From positions 62,001 through 126,000 of the forward strand of contig NZ_BOPF01000018.1 in the NCBI RefSeq assembly GCF_016863615.1: a DNA stretch of 64,000 nucleotides. Reading direction: 5' to 3'. Source of the stretch: Virgisporangium aliadipatigenens. Lineage in GTDB: Bacteria > Actinomycetota > Actinomycetes > Mycobacteriales > Micromonosporaceae. This document shows positions 8,233 through 16,100 of this stretch, piece after piece (the stretch's first letter is position 1; each line of letters begins with the position of its first letter). Below the pieces are notes generated by a model, which made no database searches, was not told the origin of the DNA, and was given only the letters and a program-made list of their open reading frames with translations. Made by a program: the position numbers and the translations under genes.

Positions 8233-9054
8233 ATGACCCAGCTGACCTGGCGGTTGGTCGACCACCGGCCGGCCGACATCCAGTTGCCCGCCGACGGGGA
8301 GCCGCTGGCGCCGGTGTGGACCTGGCCGGAGGCGACCGGCCGCGGCGTGCGGGTGTGCGTCGTCGACTCCGGCGTGGCCGGCGATCACCCGCTGGTCGGG
8401 CCGGTCAGCGGCTCGTGGAAGGTGGTCGACGGCGCCGACGGCGGGTTCGAGGTCGAGGCGACCGGGTCGGGCGACGTGTGCGGGCACGGCACGGCCTGCG
8501 CCGGCATCATCCGCCGGACCGCGCCGGAGGCGACCGTGTTCAGCCTGCGGGTGCTGGGCGACCGGGCGACCGGCACCGGCGACCGGCTGCTGGCCGGGCT
8601 GCGCTGGGCCGTCCGGCAGGACTTCGACGTGATCAACCTCAGCCTCTCCACGACCCGCGTGCGCTTCGCCGGCGACCTCCGCGAGATCGCCGACGAGGCG
8701 TATTTCCGTCGAACGGTGATAGTCGCGTCCGCGCACAACACTCCGGTGGAGAGCTTCCCGTGGCGGTTCTCGTCGGTGATCTCGGTGGGCAGCCATCACG
8801 AGGACGACCCGTACCTGTACCTGTACAACCCGCGCCCGCCGGTGGAGTTCTTCGCGCCGGGGCAGCACATCGAGGTGGCCTGGCCGGGCGGCGGCACGCG
8901 CCGCAGCACCGGCAACAGCTTCGCCACCCCGCTGATCGCCGGCCTCTGCGCGCGGATCCTGTCGCGGTACCCGCGGATGACGATGTTCCAGCTCAAGAAC
9001 GCCCTTTACCTGTCCGCCGCCAATGTGCACGCCGAATCCGGAGGCAGAGGATGA
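8233..9054 (+). CDS. Cytoplasmic S8 (subtilisin-like) serine protease
   Basis: This compact 273-aa subtilase has the complete catalytic triad D45 (VVDSG), H85 (GHGT) and S229 (GNSFATP), and the oxyanion Asn at about N169. There is no signal peptide, propeptide or transmembrane segment, unlike secreted subtilases, so it should work inside the cell. It begins 4 nt after the cyclase gene and overlaps the GAF gene (ATGA). Leader removal from the peptide encoded upstream is the obvious hypothesis. It is inferred from gene order only. Confidence 0.88.
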   Translation: MTQLTWRLVDHRPADIQLPADGEPLAPVWTWPEATGRGVRVCVVDSGVAGDHPLVGPVSGSWKVVDGADGGFEVEATGSGDVCGHGTACAGIIRRTAPEATVFSLRVLGDRATGTGDRLLAGLRWAVRQDFDVINLSLSTTRVRFAGDLREIADEAYFRRTVIVASAHNTPVESFPWRFSSVISVGSHHEDDPYLYLYNPRPPVEFFAPGQHIEVAWPGGGTRRSTGNSFATPLIAGLCARILSRYPRMTMFQLKNALYLSAANVHAESGGRG

Positions 9055-9641
9055 CCGAGAACCAGACCGGTGTCAGCACGCACGTTCCCTCGGATCCGCT
9101 CTCGATCGAGCTGTTGCAGTCGGTGGTGGACGTGGCGCGCGCCATCTTCGGGGCGCAGGCCAGCTCCGTCTTCCTGCTCGACCCGGAGGCCGACGAACTG
9201 GTCTTCCAGGCGGTCTCCGGCCGCGGCGAGGGTGTGCTCGTGGGGCGGCGCTTCCCGGCCACCAGCGGCATCGCGGGCTGGGTGGCGGTCTCGGGGGAGC
9301 CGATGGTGGTGACCGACCTGGCCCACGACGCCTCGTTCGACCGGGAACTGGCGGAGTCCACCGAGTACGTCCCGGACTCCCTGATGGCCGCGCCGCTGAT
9401 CCACGGCGACCGGATCCTCGGCGTGCTGGAGGTGCTGGACCCGGCGCCGCAGTCCCGCTCCAGCCTCAACGAACTGGACCTGCTGGCGCTCTTCGCCCGG
9501 CAGGCGGCGGCGGCGCTGCGGGTCATCGCGAGCCGGCGGGAGTCCGAGCCGTCCGACCGGTGGCTCGACGCCGACGGCCGCCTGGCGGCGCAGAACCTCG
9601 TCAACCGGCTGCAACTGCTGCTGGACTCGACGGCCCCGTAG
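9051..9641 (+). CDS. GAF-domain sensory protein
   Basis: The 196-aa protein is a single GAF domain (about residues 18-160) containing SSVFLLDPEADELVF, GIAGWVAVSGEP and APLIHGDRILGVLEV, with a short helical tail. No output domain is attached, so it presumably acts by protein contact. Being last in the radical SAM/cyclase/subtilase operon, it may sense a small ligand, possibly the cyclic nucleotide made by the cyclase, since some GAF domains bind cNMPs. It ends 5 bp before the convergent LAL gene, leaving no room for a terminator between them. Confidence 0.82.
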   Translation: MTENQTGVSTHVPSDPLSIELLQSVVDVARAIFGAQASSVFLLDPEADELVFQAVSGRGEGVLVGRRFPATSGIAGWVAVSGEPMVVTDLAHDASFDRELAESTEYVPDSLMAAPLIHGDRILGVLEVLDPAPQSRSSLNELDLLALFARQAAAALRVIASRRESEPSDRWLDADGRLAAQNLVNRLQLLLDSTAP

Positions 9642-9646
9642 GCGGG

Positions 9647-12592
9647 TCAGGCGATGCGCGGCTCGCCCGAACTCTCCCGGGCGAGCAGGCCGGCGAGGGT
9701 CACCCGGGAGGCGACGCCCAGCTTCCGGTAGACGTTCGCCAGGTGCGCCTCGACGGTGCGTTCGCTGAGCCGCAGCCGGCTGGCGATCTGCCGGTTGGAA
9801 CGCCCGTCGGCGGCGAGCACGGCCACCTCCCGTTCCCGGCCGGTCAGCGCGGCCAGCAGGGAGGCGGCGGCCGCGCGGCGCTGCGGTGCCGGGCCGGTGC
9901 CGGTCAGCAGTTCGCGGACCCGCACGAGGTCCTCGTACACCCAGATCACCCCGCCCGCGCTCGCCTGCGCGATGGACCGGTCCAGCGCCGCGACCCCCTC
10001 GTCGAGCCGGTCCAGGGCGGCCAGCGACCGGGCCGAGTACACGGCGGTGCGGGCCTGCTCGACCGGCTTGCCGGCGGCGGCGAACAGCGCGTCCGCGGCG
10101 TCGAACCCGGCCAGGGCGCCGGCGTGGTCGCCGCGGATGGCCTGCACCACGGCCCGCGCCCGCACGGCGTGCGCCCGTTGGCCCGGCAGGCCGAGCCGGG
10201 TGGCGAAGGCGACGGCCTGTTCGGCGCGGCGGCTCGCCTCGTCCAGGTCGCCGAGCTTCACCAGGGCACCGACGAGGATCTCGGTGTACTGCGCCAGCAG
10301 CGGCGCGCCGAGCAGCGTCAGATCTGTCCCGCCGGCCCGCATGACCAGGTCGACGCAGGCGCGCGGGTCGCCGTTGGTCAGTTCGGCGTGGCCGCGCAGC
10401 ATCAGCGCGGTGCGCGCCCACCAGCTGTTGACCGCGCTGCCGGTGAACAGCGTGGTGGCCCGCCGCACGTTGGCCAGCGCGGCACCGGCCTCACCGCGCG
10501 AGGAGACCCACACCTGGATCGGCGAACGGATCGCCAGCACGGTGCCGAGCAGATGTTCGCTGCCGACCAGCAGCGCGGCGTCCTCCGCCTCCTGCGACGC
10601 CTCGAGCGCCGCGTAGATCCGGCCGGTGAACATCAGCACCAGGCACTGCCCGAGCAGCACGTGCGGCAGGCTGTGGCTCTGGCCGCTGCGGCGCACGATC
10701 GCGCGTCCCCGGGCGAGGTGGCGTTCGGCGTCGTCGAAGCGCTCCAGCAGCATCTCGGCCCAACCGAGCATGCACAGCGCCTCGCGTTCGCCGACGAGGG
10801 CGCTGTCCGGCAGGCCGTCCACCAGCACGCTCGCCGCGTCGGCCGCGGTCCTGGCGACGTCGGTGTGCCCGGCCCAGATCTCCCCGAACGCGCTGAACGC
10901 CAGGGCGGTGGCCTCGCCGAGCACGTCGCCGGAGGCCCGGGCGGCGGCGTGCGCCCAGGAGATGTCCTCGCGGGCGGCCGGATAGTCGTTGGCCAGCAGG
11001 GCGGTCAGTCCCAGTTCCAGGCACAGGCCGATGCGGGCCTCGGTGTCCTGCTCGTCGCGGGCCACCTCCGCGCGCAGCAGCGCGATCGCCTCCGGGTAGC
11101 GGCCCAGCCGCTGTTCCGCGTGGGCGCACAGCACGACCGCCGCCCCGCGGTTGACGGCGTCGCGGGCCGACGTGGCGTGCAGCAGTTCGTGCAGGAGGTC
11201 GCGGCTCGCGGCGAACCGGCCGCCGAGACCGAGCGCGCGGGCGAGCAGGAATCCGATCTCGAAGCGCTTGGCGGCGAGTTCGGCCGTTCGGGGCAGGAGC
11301 CGCAACGCCACCTGGAACCAGTGCGCCGCGGTCAGGGGCGAGGTGCTCATCGACTCGTGGCCGGCCTGGCACAGCACGGCCACGTGCTCCGGCGACCAGG
11401 TGGTGACGCACCGCGCGATGTGCCCTGCCCGTTCCGAGGCGGAGGCTCCCTGGGCGGTGAGCAGGTCGAGGGCCCGACGGTGGACGCCCACCCGCCACGC
11501 CGGGGCGGTGCGGTCGTAGATCGCCCGGCGCACCAGCGGGTGCCGGAACGCGAACACCGCCCCGTAGGAGCTGGGGCGCACGAGGTCGCGGCGGGTCAGC
11601 CCGTCGACCGCGCGCTCGACGTCGGCCGGCGCCAACCCGTCGACGACCGCGGCGAGCATCTCGGCGGAGAACGGGTCGCCGAGGACCGCGGCGGTCGATG
11701 CGACGGCCAGTTCGTCGGCGGACAGCCCGGTGGTCTCGCCCAGGATCAGCGACTCCAGCCGGCTGGAGCGGTCGCCGTGCGCCTCGACGCCGACCGGCCC
11801 GTTGGCGCCACGCTGCAGGCGTTCCAGCGCGAGCAGGTAGAGCGGGTTGCCGGCGCTCTCCTCGTACAGGTCGGCGACCCGGCGGCTGCCCGCGCGGCCG
11901 CCGATCAGCCGCGCCGACTCGGCCTTCGTCAGCGGGCCGAGTTCGATCCGGGTGACGGTGCCCTGGTCGACGTTGCGCGCCAGCGAGTAGCGCAGCGGCG
12001 GCGGGGCCTGCCGGTCCCGGTGCGCCACCACGACCAGCAGCGGCTGCGGCATCGGCCGGCGGCCGAGGAAGTCGAGGAAGTCGATCGAGCCGGGGTCGGC
12101 CCAGTGCACGTCGTCGAGGAGCAGCACGAGGGGGCGTTCGGCCATGGCGAGCAGCAGTTCGCGCAGGGACTGGAAGAGCCGGAACCGGTCGATGTCGTGC
12201 TCCGACTCCGACGGCCCGCCGCCCAGCCGGTACAGGTACGGGATCGCCGCGCGCAGGACGTCGGCGGCCGACGGCGCGACCAGGTCGTCCAGCCGGGCGG
12301 TGTCGCCGAACTCCTGCAGGGCGTCCAGGAGCACCTGGAACGGCATCTGTTCGAACTCCGCCGCCCGGCCGGAGAGCGTCTGCACACCCTCGGCGAGGGC
12401 CATCTCCCGCACCGCCGTCAGCAGGCGGGTCTTGCCGATACCCGGTTCGCCGACCACCTGGAGGAACCCGGCCCGCCCGCCGCGCAGCGCGGCGAGGGTG
12501 GCGGCGATGGTCTGTAACTCGGCATCGCGGCCGACGAACTCCACTCCACGCGGGGCCACGCCGTCCGGGGCCACGCTACGAGGATCGGGCAC
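9647..12592 (-). CDS. LAL-family (ATPase-LuxR) transcriptional regulator
   Basis: At 981 aa this has the classic large-ATP-binding LuxR layout. An N-terminal AAA/STAND ATPase has Walker A GEPGIGKTR (about residue 48) and Walker B VLLLDDVHWAD (about 157). A long TPR-like middle follows, and a C-terminal LuxR/NarL HTH (LTGREREVAVLAADGRSNRQ, then TVEAHLANVYRKLGV). The P-loop and HTH are of the general LAL type rather than the MalT subtype seen in the four others here. It is convergent with, and almost abuts, the GAF gene. Control of the neighbouring RiPP operons is plausible but unproven. The dyad of the 13-53 kb genes is absent from its promoter. Confidence 0.9.
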   Translation of the reverse strand: MPDPRSVAPDGVAPRGVEFVGRDAELQTIAATLAALRGGRAGFLQVVGEPGIGKTRLLTAVREMALAEGVQTLSGRAAEFEQMPFQVLLDALQEFGDTARLDDLVAPSAADVLRAAIPYLYRLGGGPSESEHDIDRFRLFQSLRELLLAMAERPLVLLLDDVHWADPGSIDFLDFLGRRPMPQPLLVVVAHRDRQAPPPLRYSLARNVDQGTVTRIELGPLTKAESARLIGGRAGSRRVADLYEESAGNPLYLLALERLQRGANGPVGVEAHGDRSSRLESLILGETTGLSADELAVASTAAVLGDPFSAEMLAAVVDGLAPADVERAVDGLTRRDLVRPSSYGAVFAFRHPLVRRAIYDRTAPAWRVGVHRRALDLLTAQGASASERAGHIARCVTTWSPEHVAVLCQAGHESMSTSPLTAAHWFQVALRLLPRTAELAAKRFEIGFLLARALGLGGRFAASRDLLHELLHATSARDAVNRGAAVVLCAHAEQRLGRYPEAIALLRAEVARDEQDTEARIGLCLELGLTALLANDYPAAREDISWAHAAARASGDVLGEATALAFSAFGEIWAGHTDVARTAADAASVLVDGLPDSALVGEREALCMLGWAEMLLERFDDAERHLARGRAIVRRSGQSHSLPHVLLGQCLVLMFTGRIYAALEASQEAEDAALLVGSEHLLGTVLAIRSPIQVWVSSRGEAGAALANVRRATTLFTGSAVNSWWARTALMLRGHAELTNGDPRACVDLVMRAGGTDLTLLGAPLLAQYTEILVGALVKLGDLDEASRRAEQAVAFATRLGLPGQRAHAVRARAVVQAIRGDHAGALAGFDAADALFAAAGKPVEQARTAVYSARSLAALDRLDEGVAALDRSIAQASAGGVIWVYEDLVRVRELLTGTGPAPQRRAAAASLLAALTGREREVAVLAADGRSNRQIASRLRLSERTVEAHLANVYRKLGVASRVTLAGLLARESSGEPRIA

Positions 12593-12695
12593 GATCGACT
12601 CCCGCTCTGTGCAGCCCCGCTGAGCAGACGTTCAAGATGCTGACTGAGCGTACCTAAGCAGTACGTCCAGAGCGACTATCGACCCTATTAAATAG

Positions 12696-13232
12696 TCAGG
12701 CGGCGCGCGAGGGCCGCAGGGCACCCCGGGCGCTGCCGGCGACCAGGGAGCCGATCGCGATGCCCAGCACCAGGTTGAGCGTGGCGGTGGTGACCACGGC
12801 GACGACCGAGGCGTCGGCCAGGAACGGCACGAGCACCGCCACCGCCGTGGCCAGCACCGCCAGCCAGGTGAAGAAGCGCAGCGGCCGCGGGGCGAACGCC
12901 ACCAGCAGCTGGCACACGGCCGTCGCGACCAGGCAGGCGACGACGGCGCCGAAGGCGTACCAGCCGGCGCGGGCCGCCACCCAGGTGCCGCCGCCGGTCG
13001 GCACGACGACCGGGACGTCGAAGAGCGCGTTCGCCACGAGGGCGCCGACGATCGCGATGAGCGCCGCCACCAGCGCGGTCGCCGCGGCGCCGAACCAGAG
13101 CCGCGACGCGTCCAGGCCGGGGCGGGGCGCCGGGGCCGGCCGGTAGGGCCGCCACTCGTAGGCGGTCGGGTCGAACGCGGTCTCCTCCAGGGGCTCGCGC
13201 GGTGTGTAGGGACGCGGCGAAGGATCCGTCAT
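12696..13232 (-). CDS. DUF6069 four-helix membrane protein
   Basis: The 178-aa protein has a Pro-rich cytoplasmic head (about 40 residues) followed by four hydrophobic helices, with GGTWVAARAGWYAFGAVVAC and RPLRFFTWLAVLATAVAVLVP typical of DUF6069. Function is unknown. The ATG at 13232 is chosen over the in-frame GTG at 13241 because AAGGTGG lies just upstream and a dyad site sits 33 nt further up. A second DUF6069 gene lies at 23682-24134 under the same kind of promoter. A short inverted repeat (12674-12679/12692-12697) overlaps its stop. Confidence 0.75.
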   Translation of the reverse strand: MTDPSPRPYTPREPLEETAFDPTAYEWRPYRPAPAPRPGLDASRLWFGAAATALVAALIAIVGALVANALFDVPVVVPTGGGTWVAARAGWYAFGAVVACLVATAVCQLLVAFAPRPLRFFTWLAVLATAVAVLVPFLADASVVAVVTTATLNLVLGIAIGSLVAGSARGALRPSRAA

Positions 13233-13265
13233 GGCTGCCACCTTGGCGTCGGAACGGCCGTCGGG

Positions 13266-13286
13266 GATCGCCCCCGGCGGATGAAC
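13266..13286 (-). promoter_or_regulatory. Dyad site A (upstream of DUF6069 gene 13232)
   Basis: Halves GATCGCCC and GGATGAAC are separated by 5 bp; this is one of the weaker left halves. CAAGGT follows 20 bp downstream in the minus direction and ends 7 nt before the ATG. Confidence 0.5.
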
Positions 13287-13295
13287 TTCTCCTCG

Positions 13296-15728
13296 TCAGA
13301 CCAGGCCGAGTTCGCGGGCGCGGCGCACGGCCTCGTTGCGGCGGGTCGCCGAGAGCTTGCGCAGCACGCCGCGCACGTGGGTCTTGACGGTGTTCACCGA
13401 TACGAACATCGTCCGCGCGATCTCCTCGGTGGAGAACAGCTCGGAGAGGTACCGCAGCACCTCCCGTTCCTTCTCGGTGAGCGGCTCGACGACCAGCACC
13501 GCACCGCCGCCGGCCGAACGCGGCGGATACCCGCCGCCGGTGCGGGCCGCGCCGAGCCACGCGTGCCGTTCGGCCAGGCGGCGGTCGTGGCGCAGGAAGC
13601 GGCGCAGCGCGGCCGGGGACTCGGCGACGGGACGGCGCAGCTTCTCCGGTTCGGCCAGGCGCAGGGCGCGTTCGAGGGCGTCGCGGGCGGCGTCGAAGCG
13701 CCGGTCGGCCAGCGCGGCCGACGCGGTGGCGAGCCAGGATTCGACCCGCTGGGTCAGGGTGGCTTCGCCGCCCGCGGGAGTCGGGCGCGGGAGGGGGCCG
13801 TCGCCCGGCGCGTGCCGCAGGCGGGCCTCGACGGCGGCGAGCACACCGCCGCAAATCGGGTCGCCGGCGTGTGCCGCCGCGCGGTCGCGGTGCCGCCGCG
13901 CGGCGGCCGGGTCGCAGCGCTCGGTGTGCACCCAGGCGAGCGCGAGCGGCACCGCCGGCGGGAGGTCCGACGCGGACTGTCCTTTGTGGACGATGACCGC
14001 CTCGGCCCGATGGGCCAGTTCCGTGGCGTGGCGCAGGTGTCCGCGCAGCGCCTCCACCAGAGCCAGCCGGCCGAGGCAGTCGAGGTGCAGGTGCCGCGCC
14101 CCGTCGAGGGTCGTGGCGTCGAGCGCCTCGGCGGCCGCGTCCGCCGCCGCGCTCAGGTCGCCGGTGCGCAGCAGCGCCTCCGCCCGCGTCGCGCGCACCA
14201 GGGCCACCACGTCGGCGGGTACCCGCAGGCCCCGGGCCGTGGCGTCGGTCAGCAGCGCGGCGGCGGAGGCGGCGCAGGCCGTGGCGGCCATGTCGTCGCG
14301 GTCGCCCGTCGCGGCGGCGTGCAGTGCCCGTAGCGCCGCTGCGCACAGGCGCAGGGGCCAGCCGCTCTCGTCGTGGATCAGGCGTTCGGCGCTCGCGAGG
14401 TGGGCGCCGCAGGTGGCGGTGTCGCCGGTGCGCAGGGCGAGTGCCGCGTGCACGACGGCCGCCTCGGGGCCCGCGATGTCGGGCGGCATCGCCGCGAACC
14501 GGGCCGCGTACCCTTCCGCGCGCGGGCCGTGGCACAGCCGCGTGACGGCGAGGTCGGCGACCACGTGCGCGGCGGCGTCGGCCCAGTCGCCGGCGTTCGC
14601 GGCGTGGTGCGCGGCCTCGTCGAGCCGGCCGGCGTCGGCGTACCAGCGGGCGGCGGTGCGGTGCAGGGCGGCGGTGCGGTCCGGATGTTCGTGGCGCAGC
14701 CGGGTGCGCAGCACCTCGCGGACCAGCGGGTGGTAGCCGTAGGTGCGCGGGCCGGTGGCGCTGGTCGTGGTGAACGTGTTGGCGTGGGCGAGCCGGGCCA
14801 GCACGGTGTCCGCGTCGGGCCGGCCGCTCAGCGCGGCGGCGAGGCCGGGTGGGAGTTCGTCGACGAGGCTGGTGCGCAGCAGGAAGTCGCGGTCGCTGGG
14901 GGTCTGGGCGTCGAGCACCTCGGCGCCGAAGTAGCCGGCGATGTCGCCGTCGCCGTCGAGGCTGCCGTCGAGGAAGCGGGCCGGGTCGGCGTTGCGGCGC
15001 AGCGCGCGGGCGGCGAGGCGCAGGCCGGCCGCCCAGCCCCGGGTGGCCGCGCCGAGCGCCGAGGCGGCCGAGTCGGTCAGGTGCGCGTCGTGCGCGGCGA
15101 GCAGGGCCCTGGTCTCGTCCTCGTCGAACGCCAGGTCCGCCAGGCGCAGCTCGGTCAGGGAGCCGTCCATGCGGTACCGGTGCAGCGGCAGCGCGGGATC
15201 GGTCCGGGTCAGCACGACGAGGCGCAGCTGCGGGGCGGCGTGCGTGAGGAGGAACTCCACCGTCTCGGGCACCGGCCCGCGCGCGAGCGCCTCGGCGTGG
15301 TCGAGCACCAGGATCAGCGGCTGCGGCAGTTCCGACAGGGTGGCGGCCAGCCGGACCAGCAGCGAGCGCTCGACGGTGTCGGGATCGGTCGGGCCGGCGA
15401 GGTGGGGAATCTTGCCGGTGCCGCCGAACCCGGCCAGGATGTAGGACCAGAAGACGCCGGGACTCAGGCCGGCGTCGCCGACGTTCAGCCACACGTGCGG
15501 AAGGTCGGGCGCGGTGTCCAGCCACGAGCCCATGAGCACCGTCTTGCCGGTTCCGGCCGGTGCGCTGATCAGGGTCAGCGGCCCGTCGACCGCGCGGGCC
15601 ACGCGGTCGAAGAGCCGGGTGCGCGGGACCGTCCACGGTGGAGCGTCGGGCCTGCGCAGCTTGGCGGCCATCACCGGGTCGCCGGTCGGGGTCATCGGAC
15701 CGGGTGCTTCCTCAACCTGTACTGACAT
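13296..15728 (-). CDS. MalT-like LAL transcriptional regulator
   Basis: This 810-aa regulator has the MalT-type P-loop SAPAGTGKTV (about residues 54-63), Walker B LILVLDHAEAL and the MalT signature RTDPALPLHRYRMDG (about 155). A helical-repeat middle follows, then a C-terminal HTH: LTEKEREVLRYLSELFSTEE and VNTVKTHVRGVLRKL. The HTH and the RRNEAVRRARELGL tail closely match E. coli MalT in style. Two dyad sites lie upstream (15819 and 15866), so it may belong to, or control, the regulon described in the findings. GGAGTGAGG precedes the ATG. Confidence 0.9.
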   Translation of the reverse strand: MSVQVEEAPGPMTPTGDPVMAAKLRRPDAPPWTVPRTRLFDRVARAVDGPLTLISAPAGTGKTVLMGSWLDTAPDLPHVWLNVGDAGLSPGVFWSYILAGFGGTGKIPHLAGPTDPDTVERSLLVRLAATLSELPQPLILVLDHAEALARGPVPETVEFLLTHAAPQLRLVVLTRTDPALPLHRYRMDGSLTELRLADLAFDEDETRALLAAHDAHLTDSAASALGAATRGWAAGLRLAARALRRNADPARFLDGSLDGDGDIAGYFGAEVLDAQTPSDRDFLLRTSLVDELPPGLAAALSGRPDADTVLARLAHANTFTTTSATGPRTYGYHPLVREVLRTRLRHEHPDRTAALHRTAARWYADAGRLDEAAHHAANAGDWADAAAHVVADLAVTRLCHGPRAEGYAARFAAMPPDIAGPEAAVVHAALALRTGDTATCGAHLASAERLIHDESGWPLRLCAAALRALHAAATGDRDDMAATACAASAAALLTDATARGLRVPADVVALVRATRAEALLRTGDLSAAADAAAEALDATTLDGARHLHLDCLGRLALVEALRGHLRHATELAHRAEAVIVHKGQSASDLPPAVPLALAWVHTERCDPAAARRHRDRAAAHAGDPICGGVLAAVEARLRHAPGDGPLPRPTPAGGEATLTQRVESWLATASAALADRRFDAARDALERALRLAEPEKLRRPVAESPAALRRFLRHDRRLAERHAWLGAARTGGGYPPRSAGGGAVLVVEPLTEKEREVLRYLSELFSTEEIARTMFVSVNTVKTHVRGVLRKLSATRRNEAVRRARELGLV

Positions 15729-15818
15729 CGCGGTTCCTCACTCCGAGCGTTCGCGGGGCCGGGGACGGCTTCGCCGGGCGGGACGTTGGCGAGTCTGGCC
15801 AGTCGGGCAGGGGGCGGG

Positions 15819-15839
15819 CATCGTCCACATCGGGTGATG
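15819..15839 (-). promoter_or_regulatory. Dyad site B (upstream of LAL gene 15728)
   Basis: CATCGTCC and GGGTGATG are separated by 5 bp. Going toward the LAL gene, CAGACT occupies positions 22-27 after the site, as at the other promoters. The predicted leader is about 60 nt and carries its own ribosome site. Confidence 0.65.
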
Positions 15840-15865
15840 CCCGGGTGATTCCGCGTGACGGGGCG

Positions 15866-15886
15866 CATCACCCCCGGTTGGTGTGC
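15866..15886 (+). promoter_or_regulatory. Dyad-like site C (possible control of LAL gene 16101)
   Basis: A good left half CATCACCC is followed after 5 bp by a degenerate right half TGGTGTGC. A GATATT hexamer lies 17 bp downstream on the plus strand, which is 3-4 bp closer than at the other sites. Confidence 0.35.
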
Positions 15887-16046
15887 GGTGACCGTGAGAA
15901 TCCGATATTCGGACAATTGTCATTTATCTTGATCTATGTTCAATTTCGAATCCGGTAAGTCGCAAAAAGACCGGCTACTACCCAGAAAGGTATTGCCTTA
16001 AACGGCGTGTCGGGTTGAGATGGATCCACAACTGGTCTATGCATTC

Positions 16047-16073
16047 GGTCCCGTCGTTTCTCCCGACGGGACC
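16047..16073 (+). promoter_or_regulatory. 10-bp hairpin in the leader of LAL gene 16101
   Basis: Arms GGTCCCGTCG (16047-16056) and CGACGGGACC (16064-16073) are perfectly complementary around a 7-nt loop. The hairpin ends 27 nt before the preferred ATG. It could restrict ribosome access or act as an attenuator. If translation instead began at 16020 this would be coding. Confidence 0.5.
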
Positions 16074-16100
16074 CGGTGCCGGCATGTCCGGGAGTCGAGA

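Larger units (their letters stand above)
15729..16100. other. 372-bp intergenic region between divergent LAL genes
   Basis: No gene is supported here. The left part is GC-rich and holds two dyads. The stretch 15901-16020 is unusually AT-rich for this genome and includes a perfect palindrome GACAATTGTC (15912-15921). The right part is a hairpin just before the ATG at 16101. An alternative in-frame ATG at 16020 exists but has no ribosome site. Confidence 0.6.

Noticed and set aside
4692-8279. 1195-aa minus-strand open frame opposite the cyclase gene
   Set aside because: Gln/Arg/Gly-rich shadow without motifs; the plus strand carries complete cyclase and ATPase motifs.
9023-12517. 1164-aa plus-strand open frame opposite the LAL gene
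   Set aside because: Antisense shadow of the ATPase-HTH regulator; composition unlike a protein.
16020-16100. ATG 16020 as the start of the LAL gene
   Set aside because: No ribosome site precedes it, and the interval forms a perfect hairpin; ATG 16101 has GGGAG at a good distance. Not fully excluded.
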